64,000 bases of DNA from Candidatus Brachybacter algidus (GCA_016711705.1 JADJSK010000002.1:186001-250000), one strand, 5' to 3'; positions 29,180 to 39,018 are shown, counted from the stretch's first letter. Translations and numbers: made by a program. Notes: generated by a model from the sequence alone, not told the origin.

Positions 29180-29189
29180 CTACGACATG
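29180..29189. promoter_or_regulatory. CTACGACATG direct repeat, copy 3, over the regulator start
   Basis: It lies 65 bp from copy 2 (about half the 133-bp spacing). Its last three bases are the ATG proposed as the regulator's start codon, so binding here could autoregulate the gene. Confidence 0.5.
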
Positions 29190-32087
29190 ATAATTTTGGA
29201 AATACAACAGAAAGTTTTTTTAAAAAATTTAATACTTTTTTGGGCACTTTGTTTTGCAGCTTTTGTGCAAGGCCAACAATCAAATTTGGGTAGTCCTCCG
29301 ATCCGTAATTTTTCAAAAAAGACGTATTCGGCTTCCCCTCAAAATTGGAAAATCTCTCAAAGGAATGACGGTCTCATGCTTTTTGCCAATAACCTTGGAT
29401 TATTGTCATTCGATGGAAAGACATGGCAGATCAGACCTATGGTCAACCATACAATCATGCGCTCACTCAAAGTAGATGAAGGCGGTAAGATCTTCGTCGG
29501 AGGTCAGGGTGAATTTGGCTATTTCGATCAAAGATCCGGCACCTCACTGGAATACCATGATCTGACATACCTTGTTCCTGAACCATTTAGAAAATTTGCA
29601 GATGTTTGGTCTATCCAGATCCATAGTGGTTTGATCTTCTTTCAAACATTCAGGCAAGTAATGATCTACGATGGTAAAAAGATCACTGCATTTCCATTCG
29701 ATGAAAGCATTGAAAAGATGTTTATTTTCGAAAACAGAATATCTCTCCAATTCAAAAGTGCTCATTTCTCGGTATACACAGACAATACATTCACTCCACA
29801 AGTATTGCTGCAAGGTATGAAAGGTGATGTCGTGGATATTTGTAAGTTAAACGATGGCAGGACATTTATTGCCACCTACAAGGATGGCATATATCAATAT
29901 GATGGGAACACTTGCAGACCTATAGACGTAACTGCATCACCAAATATGTCAAACATTTGGATATCCTCCATGAAGGTACTATCGGACGGCAATCTCATGA
30001 TCGGCACTTCCAACAAAGGCGTATTACTCATCACTCCACAATTGAATTCTTTGCTTAATCTGAGAAAAGAAAATGGATTACAGAACAGCACTGTCCTTAC
30101 CACAGTGCAGGATATGAATGGAGATCTTTGGGTAGCAACTGAATCCGGTCTTGATTTCATTGAATATAAATCACCTTATCGCATCGTGTATCCCGACGGC
30201 CCATTCAATGGAACTGGTTATTCTTCGGCGATTCACAAAGGATGGCTTTATTTAGGTACCAACAATGGCTTATTTTATATGCCACTATCCGTCAATTCCG
30301 GCTCCGCATATTTCAAGGCTGTCGATGGTAGTAGAGATGTATGTTGGAATCTGGATGTGATAAATGACCAACTTCTACTTGGGCAAAATGAAGGAGCATC
30401 TGTGATCGTGAAAGATAAAGCGTTTCCATTTTTCAGGGGACAAGGTGTTTGGAAATTTATTCCGCAAAGTGATAAGAGCATAGTTTTTGGAGCATATGAA
30501 GGCGTCGGTCAGATAATGGATTCAAAAAATTTAAAATCAACAAGGATGTTGAAAGGATTTGCTGAATCGAGCCGAATCATGGTGCGTGATGGAAATGATC
30601 TGCTTTGGATGTCCCACCCTTATCGCGGAATTTTCAAACTAAAAGTGGATAAAGAAGGAATTGCGGTCAACTCAAAATTGTATACAAAAGCTGAAGGACT
30701 TGAAACAGAACTTGAAAATTACATAATCCTGGTTGATCAAAAAGTCTATTCTTCCAATACAAATGGTATATTTAGTTACAACTTTGCAACCGATAAATTC
30801 CAACATGATACTACACTTGAAAAAATAATTGGTTTTGAGAAAGGAACGAAACTACTATTAGAAGATACCTACAAAAACATCTGGTTTAGAAAAGGTAACA
30901 AGATGGGATTTCTGGAGTTGAAAGATAGTAATTGGAAAAAGGTATATGAATGTAATTTACTACCATCATTACCTGAAAGCCTGGCAGGTGGATTTGAAAA
31001 GGTCTTCCCCTTATCGGCAAATGAATTCCTTTTCAACTGCGAGTCCGGCTTTTTACTATTCGATAAAAGGAAGTTGACCAAAGGAAATAAATTTCCTACC
31101 ACAATCAATAAATTAACATTGATCGGGGAGGTTGATTCTGTTCTTATGAATGGAATAGAATCAGGTTTTCTGAAGTATTCTAAGAAAAAACCATTGGTCC
31201 TTGGTTATGACCAAAACAATCTGCGTTTCGAAGTAGCATCTAATCTGTTTAGCGATGAGCCTTTAGAATATCTTTACGTCCTGGATGGACTCAATGAGGG
31301 AAAGACTGGATGGACTTCTGAACCATTTGTAACCTACAACAACCTATCTTCCGGCAAGTACATCTTAAAAGTTAAGACTAAGATAGGAGGTATAGAACAA
31401 ACCGATTCGACGTTGTTTTATTTTGAAATCGTTCCTGCATGGTACAATTCTAATTTGTTCAGGATGTCAATGCTTATGATCTTTGCCTTCGGAATCATTG
31501 CATTATTCCAGATGCAGAACAAAAAGTTTGAGACAGAAAAAACGCGAATTACACAGCGACATCAGGAAGTCGTAGACGAGCAAGCAGTCCTGGTCGCTCA
31601 ATCAGAAAAAGAAATCATAGAACTGAAAAACGACCAGCTACAGAAGGACATTAGTTTTAAAAACACAGAGCTTGCATCTATCGCCATGCACCTTGCACAC
31701 AAGAAGGACTTTATCACAACACTCGAGCAGGAATTAAAAAATATACACAAGAACAAACTTGGTCCGACGGAAGTAGCCTCTAACTTAAAGAGTATCATTC
31801 ACAGACTTCAGCAGGAAAGCGTTTTGGACGATGATTGGGAAAGGTTTACCTATTATTTTGATGAGCTACACATGTCGTTTATTAACAGATTAAAGGAAAA
31901 ATATCCTGATCTCACTACTAATGATCATAGACTATGTGCATATCTACGAATGAATCTTTCCACTAAAGAGATTGCTGCACTTTCAAATATTTCTCCTCGT
32001 GGTGTCGAAGGAAGCAGGTATCGGCTCCGTAAGAAAATGGATCTGCCAAATGAGTTGAATTTGAATGAGTTTATGAATGAGATTTGA
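29187..32087 (+). CDS. Propeller/Y_Y_Y/LuxR-HTH transmembrane PUL regulator
   Basis: The start was set at ATG 29187 (966 residues); the TTG at 29166 is a weaker option. After a signal-like segment, about 600 residues carry Reg_prop repeats (LWMSHPYRGIFKL, LWVATESGLDFIEY), a sensor propeller outside the cytoplasm. A Y_Y_Y domain (LYVLDGLNEGKTGW) leads to one membrane helix near 765, a coiled coil, and a LuxR-type HTH (RMNLSTKEIAALSNISPRGVE). There is no histidine kinase or receiver domain, unlike hybrid PUL regulators, so ligand binding may be passed straight to the HTH. It is divergent from the PUL, which suggests direct control. Confidence 0.92.
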   Translation: MIILEIQQKVFLKNLILFWALCFAAFVQGQQSNLGSPPIRNFSKKTYSASPQNWKISQRNDGLMLFANNLGLLSFDGKTWQIRPMVNHTIMRSLKVDEGGKIFVGGQGEFGYFDQRSGTSLEYHDLTYLVPEPFRKFADVWSIQIHSGLIFFQTFRQVMIYDGKKITAFPFDESIEKMFIFENRISLQFKSAHFSVYTDNTFTPQVLLQGMKGDVVDICKLNDGRTFIATYKDGIYQYDGNTCRPIDVTASPNMSNIWISSMKVLSDGNLMIGTSNKGVLLITPQLNSLLNLRKENGLQNSTVLTTVQDMNGDLWVATESGLDFIEYKSPYRIVYPDGPFNGTGYSSAIHKGWLYLGTNNGLFYMPLSVNSGSAYFKAVDGSRDVCWNLDVINDQLLLGQNEGASVIVKDKAFPFFRGQGVWKFIPQSDKSIVFGAYEGVGQIMDSKNLKSTRMLKGFAESSRIMVRDGNDLLWMSHPYRGIFKLKVDKEGIAVNSKLYTKAEGLETELENYIILVDQKVYSSNTNGIFSYNFATDKFQHDTTLEKIIGFEKGTKLLLEDTYKNIWFRKGNKMGFLELKDSNWKKVYECNLLPSLPESLAGGFEKVFPLSANEFLFNCESGFLLFDKRKLTKGNKFPTTINKLTLIGEVDSVLMNGIESGFLKYSKKKPLVLGYDQNNLRFEVASNLFSDEPLEYLYVLDGLNEGKTGWTSEPFVTYNNLSSGKYILKVKTKIGGIEQTDSTLFYFEIVPAWYNSNLFRMSMLMIFAFGIIALFQMQNKKFETEKTRITQRHQEVVDEQAVLVAQSEKEIIELKNDQLQKDISFKNTELASIAMHLAHKKDFITTLEQELKNIHKNKLGPTEVASNLKSIIHRLQQESVLDDDWERFTYYFDELHMSFINRLKEKYPDLTTNDHRLCAYLRMNLSTKEIAALSNISPRGVEGSRYRLRKKMDLPNELNLNEFMNEI

Positions 32088-32093
32088 ATATCA

Positions 32094-32126
32094 GATACTA
32101 GACGCTAGATACTAGACACTAGAAAT
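32094..32126. repeat. GATACTA/GACACTA heptamer repeat
   Basis: Five imperfect units (GATACTA, GACGCTA, GATACTA, GACACTA) start within 10 bases of the regulator stop codon. The same family occurs after RuvX and Def. Confidence 0.7.
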
Positions 32127-32278
32127 GTAAATAAAGTTGGTCAGATTTCCTGCTTTTGAGAGGCCAAGGGGGAGTCTTGCGATTCCAAAGATCAAAATTG
32201 GAGGCTAAAAGGTTTTTTAACATCAAAGGCCAATTGACTTAATTTCAGGCAGTCTCTATAGATGATAAAGCATTTGCT

Positions 32279-32530
32279 CACAGATTTTGGAATAGATTTG
32301 AGATATATGGAGTTAGATTTTCAAATGGATTTTAGTTAGACACAGTGCTGTGAGTATCTCAAGTATTTAAGAAAGATAACAAAGGGATTTTAGTCGATGA
32401 CTAAAATTTGTACACAGATCTAGCAGTAAAGCAAATTCGGAAGGACTATTCCATATGTGTATATCAAGCTTTTAATTTGAACCGGGAGGTCACTGGAAGA
32501 ACGAATTTTCCCCTTTTGATTCGACCAAGG
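32279..32530. repeat. 250-bp dispersed repeat, unit 1
   Basis: It is highly similar to 32754-33003. It contains the inverted repeat ATTTTAGTC-GAT-GACTAAAAT (32387-32407) and ends with CCCCTTTTGATTCGACC. The 32088-33211 gap has no convincing gene. Confidence 0.85.
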
Positions 32531-32608
32531 CCAGTCACTTCTATTTAATTGATTTGTATACTGCCTTGTATATCAAAACGTTCAATGAATGAAGAAATAA
32601 TGTCGCAA

Positions 32609-32648
32609 CTTCCCCTCTGGCAGAGGGGTGGCGGTAGCCGGGGTGTTG
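32609..32648. repeat. Dispersed repeat with CCCCTCT/AGAGGGG hairpin, inverted copy
   Basis: CCCCTCTGGCAGAGGGGTGG is followed by CGGTAGCCGGGGTGTTG. Its reverse complement matches the element at 14948-14989. Confidence 0.7.
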
Positions 32649-32753
32649 TTTGGCTCCATATCACAGTGATTCAAAAGAATTAAAAAAGGTTTTTTTTAAC
32701 ACAAAGGCACTTTAGTACTATTCAATCAGTAGATAGATTATTTAGCCGATCCT

Positions 32754-33003
32754 CACAGATTTTTGAATAGCTTTGAGATATATGGAGGTAGATTTTTAAA
32801 TGGATTTTAGCTAGACACAGTGCTGTGAGTATCTCAAGTATTTAAGGAAGTTCACAAAGGGATTTTAGTCGATGACTAAAATTTGTGCACAGATCTGGCA
32901 GTAAAGCAAATGTGGAAGGACTATTCCATATGTGTATATCAAGCTTTTAATTTGAATCGGGAAGTCACAAGAAGAGCGAATTTCCCCCTTTTGATTCGAC
33001 CAG
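32754..33003. repeat. 250-bp dispersed repeat, unit 2
   Basis: The direct copy of 32279-32530 at a period of about 475 bp, with the same inner hairpin. A partial third lead segment (TTTTTTTAACACAAATAC) follows at about 33036-33110. Confidence 0.85.
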
Positions 33004-33211
33004 GGGGGAGTATTATCATTCTAAAGAATTAATTTGAAGGCTTTTTTTAACACAAATACACTTTAGTACTATTCAATCAGTCGAAAGTTGATTTCATAGT
33101 TTTGAAATATTTGGATTGAGATTTCCTATTGTTTTTTTATTCCGTGATTCAAGCACATATTATCGAAATCAGCGTTCCTAATTATTTTGCTTTCATTTTT
33201 TAATTGAGTTT

Positions 33212-33592
33212 CTACTTATTTATTTTTAAAATGTGTGGCAACATCAAACTAACAATTACGGCGATCAATAAAAAATTATATTCCATTCCATTTCTGCCAC
33301 CACCCACTACAAACCATCCTTCCGGGTAATGAACCATCACAATTCCTGCGATCAAAATAATAATTGTAATCGTACCTGCAGCGACAATATATTTATTTAA
33401 TAAAAGCAATACTGCGCATACAACGTGTGAGATCTTTATCGCCCATGCAATCGCGACTCCAAATGGCGCAAAACCAACCTGATTTAAATATAAATTTCCA
33501 AAATCATTGATTCCATTGTCAAACATACCCGGGATGCCATGAGATAATAATATTATTGCGATTGCAATTCTGAGAACAATTAAGTTATTCAT
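33212..33592 (-). CDS. DoxX-family inner membrane protein
   Basis: A 126-residue protein with four predicted membrane helices and the DoxX pattern: LRIAIAIILLSHGIPGMF at the start, IAWAIKISHVVCAVLLLL in the middle, and GGGRNGMEYNFLLI before the last helix. DoxX proteins are small redox- or quinone-associated membrane proteins in many bacteria, with poorly defined roles. It is monocistronic and bounded by repeats on its 3' side. The length is normal. Confidence 0.88.
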   Translation of the reverse strand: MNNLIVLRIAIAIILLSHGIPGMFDNGINDFGNLYLNQVGFAPFGVAIAWAIKISHVVCAVLLLLNKYIVAAGTITIIILIAGIVMVHYPEGWFVVGGGRNGMEYNFLLIAVIVSLMLPHILKINK

Positions 33593-33742
33593 AAATTTGA
33601 TTAATCTTAAATCTAAGTTAAATGTAAATTAAGTAATAATTATTTAATTATCAAACCGCTAAGATTCAATTCTATTGCACATGTAAGTCGATTTTAAAGG
33701 TCAGACCCATTTTCATTTTTTAAATTTTGTTTACTTGAAAAA

Positions 33743-33776
33743 AAATGCCCCAAAGAAATTCATCTTTGAAGCATTT
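33743..33776 (-). terminator. Intrinsic terminator of the TonB-dependent receptor gene
   Basis: On the minus strand AAATGCTTCAAAGA pairs with TCTTTGGGGCATTT, with small mismatches, and is followed by a T-rich run. It lies 21 bp past the receptor stop codon. Confidence 0.8.
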
Positions 33777-33796
33777 ACTTTTCTATGTATAGATCA

Positions 33797-36565
33797 TCAG
33801 AAAGTCATACCAAGGGATAAGGTATATGTCGAACCATTAATATAATTAAACATTCTGCGATCTGTCTCTGCATTGAATTTCTTGTTGTCATCCACATCCT
33901 GATAGAAAACCTGATCTTGTCTAAGGAAATCTCCCAATGTGAATTTAAGATTCATCATGCCGAAAGTTTTGCTGATCTGAGCATCTACGATAGATCTTGG
34001 TGCTTCGTAGATATCCTGACGGGTAGCACCATAGAATGGGTCGACTCCTACAAAAGCAATTCTTCTTCCTACCTGGTTGAAGACAACACTTCCTGACCAT
34101 CCATTATCTTCATTTTCATATTGAATACCTGAATTGATCACATAAGGCGACTGACCTTGAAGTGGCCGATTTAACTTTGCTTGTGAACCTTCATCGAAAG
34201 ATAATTCAGATTTTACAACTGCAAGATTTGAAAAAACGACAATGTCTTTCCAAAAAGGCGCTGTACCGATGAAGTCTAGATTTTTTCTGAACTCAAATTC
34301 AAATCCATAGATCTTTGCATTTTTCTCGTTGTTGTATGTAAATGTCGTAGAAGCTTGTGTAATATCAATACTGAATTCAACTGGATTTGTAATCGTCTTG
34401 TAGAAACCACCCAACGAGATCACCTGATTCGCTGATGGATACCATTCATACCTAAGGTCGTAGTTGTTCAAGTGCGCTATTTTCAAACCGCTATTGCCTT
34501 TTATTTCGGCATTTTTATCAAATACGTAGAAAGCAAATGGTGCCAATTCTCTAAATTCAGGACGGTTGACTGATGCAAAATAAGAGGCTCTTAAATTCAT
34601 CTTATCATTCAAACTATATGATAGGTTAGCACTTGGAAGGAAGATCTTCTCATTGATATCAGCTATTTCAAGATCCACTTTATCGTTCGTCACCTTGATG
34701 TTGGCATCTTCGTAACGAACTCCATAAACTGCTCTTAAACTACTAAAAAATTTCTGGTCAGCAATAGCATAAAACGCAGTTACGTTTTGTTTTCCATTGT
34801 AGTAAGCGATATCATCAGAAGTTTTTTCTGCAAGGAATAAACCTGTAGGAGATATATTTCCCACTCCAAGATCCTTACTCAGATCACCAGTATTGGATCT
34901 TGCTATTCCGCCATAGACAAAGCTTCTGCTTGAGAAATCTCTTTCTCTTTTTTGGTAAAATGCCCCTGCTTTTAATTCGGTCTTGATATTTTCACCACCT
35001 AGTTTCTTCGCAAATTCAAGATTTCCACCATATAGATTTTCTGTCAATGATGAGTTAAAACGTCCAGTACTTGAATTAAAGAAATCACCCAATTGTAGCT
35101 TGAAATCCTCATCATCAGGCGTCTTAGTATAAGAAACGATGCGGTAGTCAGGCAGCTGACGATTGATATTGGAATAATTTACATTCGCTGCGATGTTGAA
35201 AAGATTGTCACCGACGATCTGTTTTACACTAAGAATGCTATTGTATAACCTATTGTAGCTGTACATATTGGAAGTATTTCTTACTTCTACAGCATCAGTG
35301 ATGTTACCTGTTCCAGTTCTTAGAATGGTATTATCATCAGTATTAATGTTTATAAGATTTTTAAGGCTGATTTGAGTTTTTTTACCTACATAATTGAGGT
35401 TAAACAAGCCTCCTGTATTGATGTTTTGTAAAAATCCTTCATCCTTGAATCTTGCTGTCTGGCCCTGACCATCGAAATTGGTGATGGCTGCCAGTGTATA
35501 TTTTTGAGTAGATGCATAATTAAGTGCCAAAATAAGGCCGATTTTATTTCCATTATTCAATTTGATTGGCAATCCAAGGGAGTATGATGCTCTGGTATTC
35601 GGCATAGCGTTGGAGTTTTTTACATTCCAATCATGGTTAAATCCAAGTGATGTCTGTGCAAATTTGGCTTTTTCATCAGTTGTTGGAAATTGATTTGGAG
35701 ATTTCAAAGCGCCATCTTCCATCTTGGGAAGGGCTCTTTTTGAACTTAGGAAGTTTAGAGATTCCCCCGGATATTTTTTAAAAGAAGTAAATGCATTAAA
35801 GGTGGTCAGACTTTGAGTTTGGCCCGCAATACTTATAGATTGTGTAAATTTTTCCGGAACAGATTTAGTATTTATCTTGATAACACCACCACCAAAATCG
35901 CCGACTAGGTCTGGTGTTCCTGCTTTGATGACTTGCAGATTGTCCACAAGATTGGCAGGAACAAGGTCAAAAGCAAAGGCTTTCCTATCGGTTTCAGTAG
36001 AAGGTAGCAATGATCCGTCAAGATAACCCGCATTATATCTATCATTCATACCTCGAATGACTGCAAACTTTCCTTCTTGAATACTTGCACCAGTAACTCT
36101 TTTGATGACATCGGAAGTCGTTCTGTCAGGTGTTCTTCTGATGAGGTCGGCAGAAATACCATCAGAAACTTGAGCTGCATTCTTTCTTTCGAGTAGCACT
36201 GCAGCATCATTTGATTTTTTCATCGTCGTAGTGATTATGACTGTCTCAAGTGTTTGTATACTTTCTTCCATTACAAGATTCAGGTATTCTATTTTGCCAG
36301 GCTTGACCTCGACAGTGATGATCTGGCTGGCATATGAGATATAGCTGATGTTCAGTTTATAATTGCCTGGGGTAAGATCTAGCACAAACTTTCCTTCAAT
36401 ATCGGTTACTGTGCCAGTTTGGCTCCCTTCCACCATTATTGATACGCCAATTAATTCTTCAGCATTTGTTTTGTCAAGGATCTTTCCGGAAATATGCCCT
36501 TTTTCCTGAGCTGAGACAAAATTGGTAAGAAATAAAGTGATTATTAAAAAAGTAAATATTCTCAT
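33797..36565 (-). CDS. TonB-dependent receptor with CarboxypepD_reg domain, no SusD partner
   Basis: The start was set at ATG 36565, six codons inside the longer frame, which gives signal MRIFTFLIITLFLTN ending SAQ. A CarboxypepD_reg-like domain (about 22-105) is followed by a plug (RRTPDRTTSDVIKRVTGAS, RGMNDRYN) and a barrel ending LSLGMTF. About 922 residues. The lack of the SusC YG-motif region and of a SusD gene points to a substrate other than large glycans, such as a metal chelate or peptide; which one is unknown. A repeat array lies upstream and a terminator downstream, so it is transcribed alone. Confidence 0.93.
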   Translation of the reverse strand: MRIFTFLIITLFLTNFVSAQEKGHISGKILDKTNAEELIGVSIMVEGSQTGTVTDIEGKFVLDLTPGNYKLNISYISYASQIITVEVKPGKIEYLNLVMEESIQTLETVIITTTMKKSNDAAVLLERKNAAQVSDGISADLIRRTPDRTTSDVIKRVTGASIQEGKFAVIRGMNDRYNAGYLDGSLLPSTETDRKAFAFDLVPANLVDNLQVIKAGTPDLVGDFGGGVIKINTKSVPEKFTQSISIAGQTQSLTTFNAFTSFKKYPGESLNFLSSKRALPKMEDGALKSPNQFPTTDEKAKFAQTSLGFNHDWNVKNSNAMPNTRASYSLGLPIKLNNGNKIGLILALNYASTQKYTLAAITNFDGQGQTARFKDEGFLQNINTGGLFNLNYVGKKTQISLKNLININTDDNTILRTGTGNITDAVEVRNTSNMYSYNRLYNSILSVKQIVGDNLFNIAANVNYSNINRQLPDYRIVSYTKTPDDEDFKLQLGDFFNSSTGRFNSSLTENLYGGNLEFAKKLGGENIKTELKAGAFYQKRERDFSSRSFVYGGIARSNTGDLSKDLGVGNISPTGLFLAEKTSDDIAYYNGKQNVTAFYAIADQKFFSSLRAVYGVRYEDANIKVTNDKVDLEIADINEKIFLPSANLSYSLNDKMNLRASYFASVNRPEFRELAPFAFYVFDKNAEIKGNSGLKIAHLNNYDLRYEWYPSANQVISLGGFYKTITNPVEFSIDITQASTTFTYNNEKNAKIYGFEFEFRKNLDFIGTAPFWKDIVVFSNLAVVKSELSFDEGSQAKLNRPLQGQSPYVINSGIQYENEDNGWSGSVVFNQVGRRIAFVGVDPFYGATRQDIYEAPRSIVDAQISKTFGMMNLKFTLGDFLRQDQVFYQDVDDNKKFNAETDRRMFNYINGSTYTLSLGMTF

Positions 36566-36860
36566 AAGGCATCTTTTTTGCAATAAATAATAAATAGGAT
36601 TAAAAAATAAAATGCTCTATAATTTCGATTCATTTCATGGTGCAAAAATACAAAGCATTATACCGCTGGCAGGTTAAGTTTGGGTTAAGTTTAAGTAAAG
36701 AAATGTTTACGTTGATGAAGAATTTGGGGTGAGAATACTACGGAGCGCCGTCTAATGTGTCTCAGTCATCTGACGTTTACGTTTATATGGATAGGGTAAA
36801 ACGAAAACATCCGTCAACGCAATTATGAGCTTTAATTGGATTTTTGAAAAGGCAAATATG

Positions 36861-37869
36861 ATGGAACTGATACGTCGGATGGCTTGACGATAGATATTTC
36901 TGAATTTAAATGAAGTGCTTGCTACGGAGTGTCGTCTGATGGCTTCAAGACATCTGATGGCTATGTTAATTTAGGTTGATAAAAATTAGGAAAATCGTTG
37001 TTCTTATTGGCTTCATCGTAATATTGCAATATTACTATATAGCCTTCTGAAGCTATTTGAGTTTTATATTAAAAAGTGTTACTAATGCCAGGCAAAACAT
37101 CCTCCGACCCAAGAATTTACAGCAACTTAATTTTTGAGATCTGAAGCATGCATGAACTGATATGTCGGATGGCGTGACGATGGATATTTCTGAATTTAAA
37201 TGAAGTGCTTGCTACGGTGTGTCGTCTGATGGCTTCAAGACATCTGACTACTTTGTTAAATTTGGTTGTTAAAAATTAGGAAATTCATTGGTGTCATTGG
37301 CTTCATCGTAATATTGCAATATTACATTTGTGCCGCCTGCTAGGTTGAGTTCATTTGTCCATCATATTATTTAAGATACAGATGCATGGGAAAACATCTG
37401 ATGTCGATAAAATTGACTTTATTGCTATTTTTCGCATGAGAAATATTATGGTATTGATGCACCGGATGATTTAAACGACAGATGCTTAGGAGTGCCGTCT
37501 GATGGCTTCTAGTTATTGGACGATTTGGTGATTTCATTAACCTAAAATTTGGTAACGCGTTGGTATCATTAGCTTCATCGTAAAATTGCAATATTACATT
37601 TGAGCCGCCTACTTGGTTGAGTTCATTTGTCCATTATATTATTTGAGATACAGATGCATGGGAAAACATCTGATGTCGATAAAATTGACTTTATTGCTAT
37701 TTTTCGCAGGAGAAATATTGCGGTATTGATACACCGGATGCTGTAAACGACAGATGCTTAAGAGCGCCGTCTGATGGCTTCTAGTTATTGGACGATTTGG
37801 TGATTTCATTTGCCTAAAATTTGGTAACGCGTTGGTATCATTGGCTTCATCGTAATATTGCAATATTAC
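36861..37869. repeat. Four-unit repeat array with 18-bp palindromes
   Basis: Four units of about 272-290 bp each end in GTAATATTGCAATATTAC (37018-37035, 37308-37325, 37852-37869; one-base variant at 37580-37597). The first two units share GAAGTGCTTGCTACGG, and the last two share ATACAGATGCATGGGAAAAC. The array fills most of the 36566-37980 gap; no protein gene there is convincing. Confidence 0.9.
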
Positions 37870-37980
37870 ATTTGTGCCGCCTGGTTTCTTAATGTCATCT
37901 GACGTTATCGTTAATCACATCCCAAGGGCATGAAAGAATCTGACGACCAATAATTATTTTTAAGACTAATTCAGCCCCTT

Positions 37981-38328
37981 TCAATTATTATCCTCTACAT
38001 GGAGGATGTGTAATAACCTGTGTACGATTGGAGCAAAGAAAACCGCAGTAATACTTAAAAATGCCACTCCACTGTATAGTGCAAATAAAGAAGAGAAAAT
38101 CTTAGCTCCTCCAGTCTTCATTTCAGCAACAGGGCCCATACCTGTTAAGATCATACATGCCATATGAAAACTATCTACCCAATTCAGACTGTCTAATTGG
38201 TGATATCCAAATGTGCCGGCAGAGATAGAAATTGAAAGCAGTAAAATAGAAAATGCAACATACCTGCTCATTCTCAACATGAACCGCTGAAGTGGGAGCA
38301 CCTGCTGATTTTTACTTTCCAGTTTCAT
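37981..38328 (-). CDS. Small two-helix membrane protein, pore-loop-like
   Basis: A 115-residue protein with membrane helices at about 25-45 and 82-103. Between them MACMILTGMGPVAEM resembles a pore helix plus a degenerate filter, as in two-helix ion channels (TVGYG in potassium channels). There is no signal peptide, and a cytoplasmic C-terminal tail is rich in His. Channel function is a weak inference from layout only; a plain hypothetical membrane protein is the safe call. It lies just downstream of the repeat array and divergent from the cupin gene. Confidence 0.7.
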   Translation of the reverse strand: MKLESKNQQVLPLQRFMLRMSRYVAFSILLLSISISAGTFGYHQLDSLNWVDSFHMACMILTGMGPVAEMKTGGAKIFSSLFALYSGVAFLSITAVFFAPIVHRLLHILHVEDNN

Positions 38329-38484
38329 ATCTTTTATTCAAATTTAGCTAAAATTTAAAAAGAATGTATTTAAAAATAAAATCTGAAGCAGTAATATTAA
38401 ATATATAAGAAATAATTATATGTTTATATTATTATATTAATTCGTAACTTTTAAACAGAAATTCGTTTTATATAAATAGATTTA

Positions 38485-39018
38485 ATGAATAAAAATAAAA
38501 TGATGTACATAAATACAAGTTCCAAACAAGATGTCTTTGATTCAGTTGAAGAATACCTCAAATCGATCGATTTCCCCATAAGAAGTATTGACAATACGAG
38601 GCCTTGGGGTGGATTCTTCACCTTCTATGAAGAAGCAGCGCCAAGATTTATATCTCAATTTTATGACAAGTCTCAAGTAAAACCTGAAGATTTTCCGGAA
38701 GGTGCTGCACTTAGTCCAAAATTGTTGATCGTGGCTCCTGATCAGCGCCTTAGTTGGCAATACCATTTCAGAAGAGCTGAAGTTTGGAAATGCATTTTTG
38801 GAAATGTAACTGTTAGAACGAGTGATACAGATGAAGAAAAAGACTCAAGAATATTGCAAACCGGTGATATGATAAAACTAGCTCAAGGCGAACGTCACAG
38901 AATCATTGGTAATGATAATTTTGGAATTATTGCAGAGATCTGGCAGCATACGGATCCTAATAATCCAAGCAATGAAGATGACATCGTTAGGTTGCAGGAT
39001 GACTTTGGGAGAAAGTAG
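38485..39018 (+). CDS. Cupin, mannose-6-phosphate isomerase type 2-like
   Basis: A 177-residue protein. TRPWGGFFTFYEE near 38 and KLLIVAPDQRLSWQYHFRRAE near 76 match the ManC C-terminal/type II phosphomannose isomerase cupin, with GDMIKLAQGERHRI as the second cupin motif. The metal-ligand His residues of the first motif are partly replaced (QYHFRRAEVW), so activity is uncertain. Such proteins interconvert fructose-6-P and mannose-6-P. It stands alone and is followed by an octamer repeat. Confidence 0.82.
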   Translation: MNKNKMMYINTSSKQDVFDSVEEYLKSIDFPIRSIDNTRPWGGFFTFYEEAAPRFISQFYDKSQVKPEDFPEGAALSPKLLIVAPDQRLSWQYHFRRAEVWKCIFGNVTVRTSDTDEEKDSRILQTGDMIKLAQGERHRIIGNDNFGIIAEIWQHTDPNNPSNEDDIVRLQDDFGRK

